A stretch of 64,000 nt of DNA from the NCBI RefSeq assembly GCF_900109655.1, contig NZ_FOAT01000006.1, positions 124,001-188,000 on the forward strand, in the 5' to 3' direction. Below the pieces are notes generated by a model, which had not been told where the DNA came from, ran no database searches, and saw nothing but the letters and a program-made list of their open reading frames with translations. The position numbers were made by a program, and so were the translations under genes. Every line of letters begins with the position of its first letter. Position 1 is the first letter of the stretch. This DNA comes from Hominimerdicola alba (GTDB lineage: Bacteria > Bacillota > Clostridia > Oscillospirales > Ruminococcaceae). Positions 17,595 to 26,281 of the stretch are shown one piece after another.

Positions 17595-18569
17595 ATGAAA
17601 AACAATATCAATGAATTCTGCACACAGTTCATCATAAACCGCGATGTACTGAAAAAAGCAGTACGCTTTGAAAGCTCATTCTTCTACCCCACAGCAGCCA
17701 ATAAGCTGACTGCCGCAGGTGTCGTGGTAGATGAAGACGAGTTCAAGGAGTGCAAAAAGATACTTAAAAAGAGTATCAGTTCTATATCGTATCTGCGAGG
17801 GCATTCCGAGCTCACCATACTCACCGAGATGTATCTTTCAGGCGACCCGCAGGGCGCAGCTGAAAGGATAGTGGAGACCTATTCCATACTCAAAAAGCAT
17901 TTCAGCAGTTCCGAGTATCTCGCATTTCTCGCAATTTTGCTGGGCAATAACGCCGATGCTAAACAGTCCGAGGAGATAAGCACCCGCGCCAGAAGACTCT
18001 ACGATATGATGAAGAAAAAGCACCCCATCCTCACTAACAGTGCCGACAGCACCATGTCGGGATTTATGGCATTGTCGGATAAAAGCGATGAACAGCTGAT
18101 AGAGGATTGCGAAGAGTGTTTCAATATACTGAAAAAGACATTCTCCGATAAGGACGCAGTACAGTCCTGCGCACAGCTTTTCTCCATCACCGAGGGCGAT
18201 AATAGCGAAAAAGCTGATAAGATGACCGAACTGTACGACACCCTGAAAGAAGCAGGCAGAAAGTTCGATAAGCATTACGGACTTCCCGTACTAGCAGCAG
18301 TTTCCATCTGCGACCGTGACGTAAAAACAATAGCTGATACGATGCTGGAAGCAGATGCTTTCCTTTCCAAGCAGAAAGGCTACGGCGCACTCAGCACCGA
18401 TAAGCGTACAAGACTTCTCCACGCCGCCATGCTGACTTTGTCATTCTACTGCGGCAGTGAGAATTCCCAGGCAGCCACCCTCGCCATGATGGCAGCACAG
18501 CAGGCAGCCGAATGTGCGATGATAGCCTGCATTGCAGCTTCAAGTGCGGCAGCTGCTTCATCCAATTAA
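17595..18569 (+). CDS. DUF4003 family protein
   Basis: A 324-residue, predominantly helical soluble protein. The pattern resembles DUF4003: an N-terminal segment with FYPTAANKLTAAG, YLRGHSELTIL near residue 65, and conserved leucine-rich helices throughout. It ends in a long alanine-rich tail (AAQQAAECAMIACIAASSAA) that may be a hydrophobic helix. The ATG at 17595 follows AGGAGG at six bases; the ORF extends 15 codons further but without a ribosome site. The function of the family is unknown. A family B repeat follows, and no terminator is obvious. Confidence 0.78.
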   Translation: MKNNINEFCTQFIINRDVLKKAVRFESSFFYPTAANKLTAAGVVVDEDEFKECKKILKKSISSISYLRGHSELTILTEMYLSGDPQGAAERIVETYSILKKHFSSSEYLAFLAILLGNNADAKQSEEISTRARRLYDMMKKKHPILTNSADSTMSGFMALSDKSDEQLIEDCEECFNILKKTFSDKDAVQSCAQLFSITEGDNSEKADKMTELYDTLKEAGRKFDKHYGLPVLAAVSICDRDVKTIADTMLEADAFLSKQKGYGALSTDKRTRLLHAAMLTLSFYCGSENSQAATLAMMAAQQAAECAMIACIAASSAAAASSN

Positions 18570-18580
18570 ACAATATGTAT

Positions 18581-18713
18581 ATCCCTTTAGCACACCACTT
18601 CATACGTCGGTATAATAATGAGTATTTAGACAATATGTATTCTTCTCCCGCCGCAGGCGGGGGAAGAATACCGCCAACTATTGAGGTTGTATAGAATAGT
18701 GTTTAAGCGGGAT
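18581..18713 (+). repeat. Dispersed repeat family B, full copy (reference)
   Basis: A 133-bp element from ATCCCTTTAGCACACCACTT to AATAGTGTTTAAGCGGGAT with a central hairpin CTCCCGCCGCAGGCGGGGGAAG. Its reverse complement aligns with 36391-36554 at both ends and with the right end of 23405-23517. It separates the DUF4003 gene from the SPFH pair. Confidence 0.82.
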
Positions 18714-18768
18714 AAACAATAAGGAAACAACATATAAAAACATAACAGACATAAAGGAGACGATCGTT

Positions 18769-19797
18769 ATGACAGAGAAAATTATTTCTACAAAAAAGAA
18801 TGGCATGGGAATGATGATGCTTTTCATCATACTCTATATCGCAGCATTCCTCGGTATCCCCGTTTCACCTGCTATCGGCGGCGGCGCAGGTATCCTGATA
18901 GGTGTCCTTTCGGGAATCTGGATTACTTTCGGCTGGATAGGCTTCATGGGTCTTAAAGTACTCCGTCCTCAGGAAGCACTGGTACTCACCCTCTTCGGCA
19001 AGTACAAGGGCACTCTCAAGGGCGATGGCTTCTACTGGGTAAATCCTTTCTGCACAGCAGTTAACCCTGCGGCTAACACAAAGCTCCGCCAGAGCGGCGA
19101 TGTTAAGAGCGATGGTGCAAAGACCAATGCCGCATCAGGCACCGAAGGTGCTATCAACCCCGCAACAGGCTATGTTAAGGTAGACAAGAGGATCTCCCTG
19201 AAAATGATGACCCTCGACAACAACAAGCAGAAGATCAACGACTGCCTCGGCAACCCCATCGAGATCGGCATTGCAGTTATCTGGAGAGTTGTTGATACCG
19301 CAAAGGCAGTATTCGAGGTTGATAACTATAAGGAGTACCTCTCCCTCCAGTGCGATACCGCACTGAGAAATATCGTAAGGCTCTACCCTTATGATGTTGC
19401 ACCTAATGTAGATACCACAGGCGACGGCGTTGCCGATGAAGGCAGCCTGAGAGGTTCTTCTGAGATAGTTGCACAGCGTATCCGTGACGAGATACAGGAA
19501 AAAGTTAAGAATGCCGGCATCGAGATCATCGAGGCGAGAATCACATACCTTGCCTATGCGCCCGAGATCGCAGCCGCAATGCTCCAGAGACAGCAGGCAA
19601 GCGCAGTAGTTGACGCGAGAAAACTCATAGTAGACGGCGCTGTCGGCATGGTTGAGATGGCACTTGAACAGCTCAGCGAAAAGAACGTCGTTGAACTCGA
19701 CGACGAGCGCAAGGCTGCAATGGTATCCAATCTGCTGGTAGTTCTCTGCGGCAACCACGACGCACAGCCCATAGTAAATTCGGGCAGCCTGTACTAA
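18769..19797 (+). CDS. SPFH (stomatin/prohibitin/flotillin/HflK) domain membrane protein
   Basis: A 342-residue protein with two closely spaced N-terminal membrane helices (about residues 14-33 and 41-64). An SPFH domain follows from about residue 65, starting [19 protein letters not shown] and containing [20 protein letters not shown]. It ends in a helical coiled region. Such proteins assemble into large ring or cage scaffolds in membrane microdomains. AAGGAG stands nine bases before the ATG. The Arc-like gene starts three bases after its stop, a pairing I recognise from other Firmicutes but cannot verify here. Confidence 0.9.
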   Translation: MTEKIISTKKNGMGMMMLFIILYIAAFLGIPVSPAIGGGAGILIGVLSGIWITFGWIGFMGLKVLRPQEALVLTLFGKYKGTLKGDGFYWVNPFCTAVNPAANTKLRQSGDVKSDGAKTNAASGTEGAINPATGYVKVDKRISLKMMTLDNNKQKINDCLGNPIEIGIAVIWRVVDTAKAVFEVDNYKEYLSLQCDTALRNIVRLYPYDVAPNVDTTGDGVADEGSLRGSSEIVAQRIRDEIQEKVKNAGIEIIEARITYLAYAPEIAAAMLQRQQASAVVDARKLIVDGAVGMVEMALEQLSEKNVVELDDERKAAMVSNLLVVLCGNHDAQPIVNSGSLY

Positions 19798-19800
19798 GTT

Positions 19801-20007
19801 ATGGCAGCAAAAAAACAGATACCGCTGAGGCTTTCGGAGAAGCTGTATAACGATATAGCTTCATGGGCAGAGGACGACTTCCGCTCAGTAAACGGGCAGA
19901 TAGAGTATCTTCTGACCGAATGTGTAAAGCAGCGGCGCAAGAACGGCGGCTATGTTGGCAAGGACATAGATGCCCCACCCGACTTGGATGTTGAGAAATT
20001 TGAATAA
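19801..20007 (+). CDS. Small Arc-like (ribbon-helix-helix) protein
   Basis: A 68-residue protein whose first 45 residues (QIPLRLSEKLYNDIASWAEDD then NGQIEYLLTECVKQ) fit a ribbon-helix-helix fold: one beta strand, a helix starting with LSEKLY, and a second helix. The C-terminal tail is acidic. Such folds normally bind DNA as dimers. It starts three bases after the SPFH gene and must be cotranslated with it. A membrane-complex cofactor or an autoregulator are both possible; the absence of a toxin-like neighbour argues against an antitoxin role. Confidence 0.8.
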   Translation: MAAKKQIPLRLSEKLYNDIASWAEDDFRSVNGQIEYLLTECVKQRRKNGGYVGKDIDAPPDLDVEKFE

Positions 20008-20020
20008 TAACGGCACACCA

Positions 20021-20534
20021 GCGGAAAATGCCAAGGAAGAGAGCTTTTGGTCAAGCTTTTCGCGAAAAGGTCCTAACGCCAGACGGGCGAATTTCGCGGC
20101 AGCAAACCAGTGCATCAAACAAACTATGCCACGGATCAAAGCGCGCGGTTTATGCGACTGTGTCGGCATATGCCTCGCGCTAGCAGGCTTGCGAATGAGC
20201 ACACAGTCAGCAAAGCTGACTGTTAGAGGCAGAGCCCTCGCATCAAGGCATAATAGTGACGTGGCAAGAGTGCTGTCAATAAAACAGCAAACTATCGATC
20301 CTGTCAAAAGGCGCGACAATATATTTACGCAAACAGAAAGAGCGTGGACGTTTGAATTGTCCACGCTCATATTGTTGTTATTGCCGCGCCCTATTTGGTC
20401 GGGAGTTAGCTGTTCGATTTATTGCTTTGTTGCCGCGTCGCTTTGGTGCCTTGACCGAGAGGCTCTGCCTCTCGAGCTCTCCGCAAGCCTTTCGCGAAAA
20501 GCTTGACCAAAAGCTCTCTTCCTTGGCAGTATCC
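20021..20534. repeat. Repeat family A, large copy with 50-bp terminal inverted repeats (MITE-like)
   Basis: Both ends carry the same roughly 50-bp sequence in opposite orientation: 20021-20069 starts GCGGAAAATGCCAAGGAAG, and the reverse complement of 20485-20534 starts GCGGATACTGCCAAGGAAG. Both continue into GTCAAGCTTTTCGCGAAA. The right half (20294-20534) is the reverse complement of the copy at 7235-7455. The left half resembles the copy at 37.7 kb. The interior has the hairpin GAGCGTGGAC/GTCCACGCTC at 20341-20370. No ORF encodes a recognisable transposase. It fills the whole gap between the Arc-like and HAD genes. Confidence 0.85.
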
Positions 20535-20535
20535 G

Positions 20536-21192
20536 CTATTTATTGAGCTCCTCAATAACCGGTATAACGTGTGCAAGAGTCTCGCAGCAGGCAAACATCA
20601 GCGCAGATGTATCTTCATCAGGCTGGGAAAGGTCGGGGACGAAAACCGGCACACAGCCTGCGGACTTTGCAGAGCGGATTCCGTTTGGGGAATCTTCAAG
20701 GGCGATACATTCAGCTGGGGGCAGACCCAGTTCTTCCGAGGCTGTGATATAGATATCGGGGTCGGGTTTGGAGCTTTTTACCATATTTCCGCATACGACT
20801 TTGTCGAAATGGTGGTACACACCGATGGATTCCAGATAGAGCTTTGTGCGGACGTTATCGGTGGCTGTTGCCACTGCAAGGCGGAGTCCCTTATCCTTGC
20901 CGTAGGCGATAAGTTCATCCAGCCCCGGCTTTTTTTCAATGCCGTTTTTTTCGATATATGCGTTCATCAGTTCAATGCGTTTAAGGCGGACTTTCGCGTA
21001 ATCAAAATCGGGGCTTATCTCCTTTTGCAGTTTGGGACCTGCGTATTTTCCCGCGAGAGAGCGTATACCGAGAACGTGTTCCTGCTTCATTTCCCAGCCA
21101 TAGAAAGCGGCGGCTTCACGCCAGAAGCGGGTGAGCAATTTTTCGGTATCCACCATAAGTCCGTCCATATCGAATATCAGTCCGTTTATCAT
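20536..21192 (-). CDS. HAD-superfamily phosphatase, beta-phosphoglucomutase-like
   Basis: A 218-residue HAD subfamily IA protein. Motif I is FDMDGLMVDTE with the nucleophile and acid/base aspartates, motif II is VATATD, motif III is the KSSKPDPDIY lysine, and motif IV is ALEDSPNGIRSA. A helical cap lies between motifs I and II. The order and the DGLMVDTE form match the beta-phosphoglucomutase/phosphatase branch. The substrate is unresolved; sugar phosphates are most likely. It overlaps nothing and has its own promoter at 21236-21264. Confidence 0.9.
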   Translation of the reverse strand: MINGLIFDMDGLMVDTEKLLTRFWREAAAFYGWEMKQEHVLGIRSLAGKYAGPKLQKEISPDFDYAKVRLKRIELMNAYIEKNGIEKKPGLDELIAYGKDKGLRLAVATATDNVRTKLYLESIGVYHHFDKVVCGNMVKSSKPDPDIYITASEELGLPPAECIALEDSPNGIRSAKSAGCVPVFVPDLSQPDEDTSALMFACCETLAHVIPVIEELNK

Positions 21193-21493
21193 TTCAGTGA
21201 CCTCACTTTTTGTGAAAGAATTAGATTACTTTATGATTTTATCATATCGTATCCGATTAGTCAAGCTTTTAAGTAAAGTGCATGATCTCAGATCCATAAT
21301 AAATGATATTAAAATTTCAGCACAATGTCAACTATTAAAATCGGGCTTCAAAGATATGTTAAAAATGCAAATTTAACTGAGCAATATTAATGGAATTATT
21401 TGTGCAATTCATCTTTACTTTTGGTTATACTTATGCTATAATTAATATGCGCAGTGTCAGCACCAAACCGCGCATAAGGGGGCTTATCTCGAT
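21193..21493. other. Divergent promoter region between HAD and pyruvyl transferase genes
   Basis: The minus-strand promoter for the HAD gene is TTGACT (21259-21264), 17 bases, TAAAAT (21236-21241). The plus-strand promoter for the downstream gene is TTTACT (21414-21419), 17 bases, TATAAT (21437-21442). AT-rich sequence lies between, with no gene or repeat visible. Confidence 0.7.
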
Positions 21494-23323
21494 ATGGAAC
21501 GGGGATTGAAAATACTTCTGGTATGTATAACCAACAAGAATTACGGAGATACGATAATTGCCGATTGTACGGAGTATCTTCTGCATAAAGCTCTTGGAAG
21601 GGCTGATAAGACGACAAAAGTCCTGAGATACAGCATTATGAGCTGTGATCTGCATCAGATAAGATACGTTGACGCTGTGATCTTCGCCGGTGGCGGACTT
21701 ATCAAATATGAGCATGAGGATTTCTGCGAGCGTATCTCGGAGATAGTTGACGAGGCTGAAAAATGCGATGTGCCTGTGTTCCTGAATGCCATGGGCGTTG
21801 AGGGCTACGACGAAAATGACGAAAGGTGTCAGCGGCTGAAAAAGGCTCTGAACTCCGAGGCGGTAAAGGCTGTCACCATCAGGGACGATTTTGAGCTTTT
21901 CAGGAAAAAGTACGCTTACCGAAAGGGGCTGAGGGTCAAGCCTGTATTCGATACTGCGGTATGGGCAGATAAGGTATACCGTGAGGTACCCGCGGATAGC
22001 GATGTTATCGGGCTGAATGTGGCTCGGGGCGATATATTTGCGGATTACGGTGCTGAGGGCATCGACGAGGAATATATGCTGGCTTTCTGGAAAGACCTTA
22101 CGGAAAAGCTGACGAAGCGCGGAGTGAAATGGAAGATATTCACTAACGGTTTTGACAGCGATGAGAAGTTCGCAGTGAAGCTTTGCAAGATGCTGGGCTG
22201 TGAGAAGATGCCGCAGGTGGGGTCTGCAAGACAGCTGGTGAGGTATCTCTGCGGCTTCAAGGCGGTGGTGGCTGTGAGGATGCACGCCTGCATAACCTCC
22301 TGTGCGCTGGGACTGCCCTGCGTGGGTCTTGTATGGAATGACAAGCTGAGAATGTGGGGAGAGAAGATAAGCACTCCCGACAGATACATAGAGCCTGATG
22401 AACTAAATGCGGACAAAGTTCTGCTGATGCTGGACAGGGCGATGTTTGAGGGCGGAAAGTCTGCGGGGGCTGTTAGCAAGATGTTGGCACCTTTGGAATT
22501 GAAAAGGTTTTTATGGAAAGAGTGCAAGCCGAGAGGCAAAAAGTATGAGGGTCAGCTGGCGGACAAGATAATGGAAGTCGGGCTGGGCGGCATACAGCAC
22601 AAGTACAAGGCGATAAACAATCTTAATGAGATGAAGCGCAGGCTGGAGAGCGGCTGTACTGTTTTTGAGGCTGATGTGCGGCTGACTTCCGACCTGAAAG
22701 CGGTATGTGTTAACAGCTGGTCAGAGAAGAACCTGAAAATGCTGGGGTTTGAGATGAACGACCAGAGCCGTCTGGGGATACCCGAGAAGGATTTTCTTTC
22801 GGCTAGGTATGACGGTAAGTACAAGACCTGCAGTTTTGAAGATGTGGCAAAGGAATTTGCTGTCAGGGGCAACGTGCGGCTGATGATAGACATAGGCATA
22901 CCGCCAAAGGAACAGCACGAAGCTCTTCTGAAAGAGACAGCGAAGATACTGAAAGCCACGGGGCTTGGGAAAAAGCGCACGATGATACGCTTTCAGCGGG
23001 AGAAGGACATCAAGCTCTGGAATACGCTGGAATGCGACTGCACGATAGTGTATTTTCTGAAAGATTCCACCGACCCGGTGGAGCGGGAAGAGTACCGTAA
23101 TAAAGCCTTCGCGGTGTGCAAAAAATACGGGATAGATACTATCTCCATGGTGGCACAGACCTACACTGATGAAACTGCGGAGCTTCTTAAAGATAAGAAG
23201 CTGAAACCTGTGATATTCAGCTGTGACAAAGTTGGGGACGCTGTTGAGATGATAGAGCGTGGTGCTTATCTGGTGGGCAGCAATTTCTACTCTGCGCGGT
23301 ACATAAAAGACCTTACAACCTAA
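21494..23323 (+). CDS. Polysaccharide pyruvyl transferase fused to a degenerate GDPD-like domain
   Basis: A 609-residue protein. Residues 1-340 match the polysaccharide pyruvyl transferase family (CsaB/WcaK-like): KILLVCITNKNYGDTIIADC, VIFAGGGLIKYEHEDF, VAVRMHACITSCALGLPCVGLVWNDKL. Such enzymes transfer pyruvate ketals to wall or capsule sugars. Residues 355-605 resemble a glycerophosphodiester phosphodiesterase TIM barrel (VFEADVRLTSD, LMIDIG, MIERGAYLVGSN), but the catalytic HRG is GGI and the HD pair is NS. Hydrolytic activity is therefore unlikely and a binding role is more plausible. The start context is weak: GGGGGC lies 13 bases before the ATG. A terminator follows. Confidence 0.82.
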   Translation: MERGLKILLVCITNKNYGDTIIADCTEYLLHKALGRADKTTKVLRYSIMSCDLHQIRYVDAVIFAGGGLIKYEHEDFCERISEIVDEAEKCDVPVFLNAMGVEGYDENDERCQRLKKALNSEAVKAVTIRDDFELFRKKYAYRKGLRVKPVFDTAVWADKVYREVPADSDVIGLNVARGDIFADYGAEGIDEEYMLAFWKDLTEKLTKRGVKWKIFTNGFDSDEKFAVKLCKMLGCEKMPQVGSARQLVRYLCGFKAVVAVRMHACITSCALGLPCVGLVWNDKLRMWGEKISTPDRYIEPDELNADKVLLMLDRAMFEGGKSAGAVSKMLAPLELKRFLWKECKPRGKKYEGQLADKIMEVGLGGIQHKYKAINNLNEMKRRLESGCTVFEADVRLTSDLKAVCVNSWSEKNLKMLGFEMNDQSRLGIPEKDFLSARYDGKYKTCSFEDVAKEFAVRGNVRLMIDIGIPPKEQHEALLKETAKILKATGLGKKRTMIRFQREKDIKLWNTLECDCTIVYFLKDSTDPVEREEYRNKAFAVCKKYGIDTISMVAQTYTDETAELLKDKKLKPVIFSCDKVGDAVEMIERGAYLVGSNFYSARYIKDLTT

Positions 23324-23341
23324 TAGAAAACGACATAAAAA

Positions 23342-23376
23342 AGCCATAGCACGTTTGGTGCTATGGCTGATTTTAT
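23342..23376 (+). terminator. Terminator after the pyruvyl transferase fusion
   Basis: AGCCATAGCAC and GTGCTATGGCT pair around GTTTG, then GATTTTATT follows. Confidence 0.82.
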
Positions 23377-23404
23377 TATATGCTTATACTCGCGGACACA
23401 CCGT

Positions 23405-23517
23405 GCTTAACAGGTTAAAATGATAGTTAGGCAGTTATCTTCCCCCCGCCACAGGCGGGGGGAAGATAATGTCAAAATAATAATTCACTGATTTATGCGG
23501 TGTGGTAAAGGGCTGAT
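23405..23517 (-). repeat. Repeat family B, inverted copy
   Basis: The central hairpin CTTCCCCCCGCC/GGCGGGGGGAAG is perfect. The right end GGTGTGGTAAAGGGCTGAT is the reverse complement of the family's left end. It lies tail to tail between the pyruvyl transferase fusion and valS, where the hairpin may help terminate valS transcription. Confidence 0.72.
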
Positions 23518-23520
23518 CTA

Positions 23521-26214
23521 TCAGAGATTGTTCAGCATCTCGGTGAGATTTGCAACAAGGGCTTTTGCCTTTACCTCTTTTTCGCGTATCTCGTTTACTA
23601 CCTTTTCGGGAGCCTTGGACATGAACTTTTCGTTGTTCAGCTTGCTGTTTACGAAGTCCAGTTCCTTGTTTGCCTTTTCAAGCTCCTTGGTGATACGAGC
23701 CTTTTCAGCTTCGATATCAACAAGCTCTCTCAGGGGCAGAAGCAGCTTTGCATCGGCGGTAGCAACTGTTACCATGCCGTTTGCATCAGCAGGATCTTCA
23801 GCGGTAACTGTTACCTCGGAAGCGCTTGCCAGTCTCTTCAGGAAGTCAGCAGCTTCGGCATAGTCAGCAGTATTAGCTGTAACTATGGTGATGTGCGCCT
23901 TTCTGGAGTTGGGAACGTTATGACCCGAACGGCACTCACGTACAGCACGTACAGCTTCCATTATCTTCTCCATTCTTGCTTCGTCCTCGGGGAAGTCAAG
24001 CTCAGCTTTGTACTCGGGCCAGCTCTGCATCATCAGGTAGCCCTCGTCGTGGGGCAGTGCCTGATAGATCTCCTCGGTTATGAAAGGCATGAAGGGGTGG
24101 AGCATTTTCAGTATATCTGTCAGTACATAAGCCAGAACGTTCTCAACGTTCTTCTTAGCCTGAGCATCATCGCCGTTGAAACGGTTCTTTGCAAGCTCGA
24201 TATACCAGTCGCAGAAGCTGTTCCAGATGAAGTCATATACCTTCTGAGCAGCTACGCCCATCTCGAAATGTTCGAGGTTGTAGGTAACTTCCTTGATTAC
24301 CTTGTTCAGGCTGGAGAGTATCCACTTATCTTCAAGTGTCAGTTCCTTGGGAAGCTCTACCTTGTCGATGGTCATGTTCATCAGCAGGAATCTGGAAGCG
24401 TTCCAGATCTTGTTGGTGAAGTTTCTCATGGCAACGATCTTTTCTTCGCTGTAACGCATATCGTTTCCGGGAGAAGAACCCTGTACCAGCATGAATCTCA
24501 GAGCATCAGCGCCGTACTGGTCGATAACTTCCAGAGGATCGATGCCGTTGCCCAGAGACTTGGACATCTTTCTGCCCTGGGAGTCTCTTACTATACCGTG
24601 GATAAGTACGGTATCGAAAGGTGCTTTGCCTGTGTAGGCAAGTCCCGAGAATATCATTCTGCTTACCCAGAAGCCGATGATATCATAGCCTGTTACCAGT
24701 GTGCTTGTGGGGTAGAAGTAGTTGAAATCGTCAGACTGCTTATCGGGCCAGCCCAGTATGGAGAAAGGCCAGAGTGCAGAGCTGAACCATGTATCAAGGG
24801 AGTCCTCGTCCTGAGTGAGGTTGGTGCTGCCGCACTTCTTACACTTGCAGGGAGCTTCCTTGGCTACGTTGATCTCGCCGCAGTCAGCGCAGTACCATGC
24901 GGGGATACGATGACCCCACCACAGCTGACGGGAGATGCACCAGTCGCGGGTGTTATTCATCCAGTTGAGGTAAGTCTTGGTGAATCTTTCGGGAACGAAC
25001 TTGATCTTGCCGTCCTCAACTGCCTTTATTGCAGGTTCAGCCAGAGGCTTCATCTTAACGAACCACTGCTTGGATATCATGGGCTCGATGGTGGAATGGC
25101 AGCGGTAGCAGGTGCCTACATCGTGCTTCAGGGGTTCTACTTCTTTCAGCTGACCAAGTGCTTCAAGGTCAGCAACGATAGCTTTTCTTGCTTCGGCAGT
25201 GGTCATGCCTGCATACTTGCCGCAGTCCAGAACCTCGGGCTCGCCCTCGGTCATCATGCCGCTGGCTTTAAGCTCCTCATAAGCAGCCTTATCCTCAGCG
25301 CCTGTCATATGACCGTCATATGTAAAGCATCTTACGCTGGGCAGGTTATGTCTCTGACCTACCTCGAAGTCGTTGGGGTCATGGGCGGGAGTTATCTTAA
25401 CTACGCCTGTACCCTTTTCCATATCAGCGTGCTCATCGCATACTATGGGTATCTCCTTATCGAGGAGAGGAAGTATAGCGTGGCAGCCGTGGAGATGCTT
25501 GTATCTGGGGTCTTCCTCGTTGATGGCAACTGCGGTATCGCCCAGCATAGTCTCGGGACGGGTGGTAGCTATTTCAAGGAACTCGCCTGTTTCCTTTACC
25601 TTATAGAGGATGTGCCAGAAATTGCCATCCTTGTTGTCGTACTCAACTTCGGCATCGGAGATGGATGTCTGGCATTTGGGGCACCAGTTTACCATACGGT
25701 TGCCGCGGTAGATAAGACCCTCTTCGTAGAGCTTTACAAATACTTCCAGTACTGCCTTTGAGCACTGGTCATCCATAGTAAAATGCTCTCTCTCCCAGTC
25801 GCAGGAAGAGCCGAGAGTTCTCAGCTGTTCAACGATACGTCCGCCGAACTTTTCTTTCCATGCCCATGCTCTCTCCATGAACTTGTCTCTGCCCAGGTCT
25901 GCCTTGGTAAGACCCTCCTGACGCATAGCCTCAACTATCTTAGCTTCGGTAGCGATAGCTGCGTGGTCGGTGCCGGGTATCCACAGAGCGGCATAGCCCT
26001 GCATTCTCTTGAAACGTGTGAGGATATCCTGCATGGTATTGTCAACAGCGTGACCCATGTGCAGCTGACCTGTTACGTTCGGGGGCGGCATAGCTATGGA
26101 ATAGGGCTTTTTCTTGGGGTCGGCAACGCCGCGGAAGCAGCCTGCCTCTTCCCATGCCTTATATGTACGGCTCTCAACTTCGCGAGGGTCGTAGGTCTTT
26201 GATAATTCTTTCAT
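23521..26214 (-). CDS. valS: Valine--tRNA ligase
   Basis: An 897-residue class I aminoacyl-tRNA synthetase that charges tRNA-Val and edits mischarged threonine. The HIGH motif is HMGH in PPPNVTGQLHMGHA, and the KMSKS motif is GRKMSKSLGNGIDP. The valine-specific GTDHAAIATEAK segment, an editing domain and a C-terminal coiled-coil tRNA arm (IEAEKARITKELEKANKEL) are all visible. Length and domain order are normal. It lies 67 bases downstream of ileS on the same strand, separated by a GC-rich hairpin, so the two are probably cotranscribed. No T-box precedes either gene. Confidence 0.97.
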   Translation of the reverse strand: MKELSKTYDPREVESRTYKAWEEAGCFRGVADPKKKPYSIAMPPPNVTGQLHMGHAVDNTMQDILTRFKRMQGYAALWIPGTDHAAIATEAKIVEAMRQEGLTKADLGRDKFMERAWAWKEKFGGRIVEQLRTLGSSCDWEREHFTMDDQCSKAVLEVFVKLYEEGLIYRGNRMVNWCPKCQTSISDAEVEYDNKDGNFWHILYKVKETGEFLEIATTRPETMLGDTAVAINEEDPRYKHLHGCHAILPLLDKEIPIVCDEHADMEKGTGVVKITPAHDPNDFEVGQRHNLPSVRCFTYDGHMTGAEDKAAYEELKASGMMTEGEPEVLDCGKYAGMTTAEARKAIVADLEALGQLKEVEPLKHDVGTCYRCHSTIEPMISKQWFVKMKPLAEPAIKAVEDGKIKFVPERFTKTYLNWMNNTRDWCISRQLWWGHRIPAWYCADCGEINVAKEAPCKCKKCGSTNLTQDEDSLDTWFSSALWPFSILGWPDKQSDDFNYFYPTSTLVTGYDIIGFWVSRMIFSGLAYTGKAPFDTVLIHGIVRDSQGRKMSKSLGNGIDPLEVIDQYGADALRFMLVQGSSPGNDMRYSEEKIVAMRNFTNKIWNASRFLLMNMTIDKVELPKELTLEDKWILSSLNKVIKEVTYNLEHFEMGVAAQKVYDFIWNSFCDWYIELAKNRFNGDDAQAKKNVENVLAYVLTDILKMLHPFMPFITEEIYQALPHDEGYLMMQSWPEYKAELDFPEDEARMEKIMEAVRAVRECRSGHNVPNSRKAHITIVTANTADYAEAADFLKRLASASEVTVTAEDPADANGMVTVATADAKLLLPLRELVDIEAEKARITKELEKANKELDFVNSKLNNEKFMSKAPEKVVNEIREKEVKAKALVANLTEMLNNL

Positions 26215-26231
26215 TTTGACTTATCCTTTCA

Positions 26232-26270
26232 AACGCACTCCCCGCCTCCGCTCGGCGGAAACGGGGTGCG
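26232..26270 (-). other. Intercistronic hairpin between ileS and valS
   Basis: On the minus strand CGCACCCCG pairs with CGGGGAGTGCG (one bulge) and encloses a smaller CCGCC/GGCGG stem. No T-run follows, so it is more likely an RNA stability or processing element than a full terminator. Confidence 0.55.
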
Positions 26271-26281
26271 AAGCCTTAGTA

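Noticed and set aside
20021-20534. ORFs inside the family A repeat
   Set aside because: They run through terminal inverted repeats and have no recognisable protein features.
23893-25761. 622-codon plus-strand ORF opposite valS, and the 607-codon ORF opposite ileS
   Set aside because: Both are antisense shadows of well-identified synthetase genes with no ribosome site or family match.
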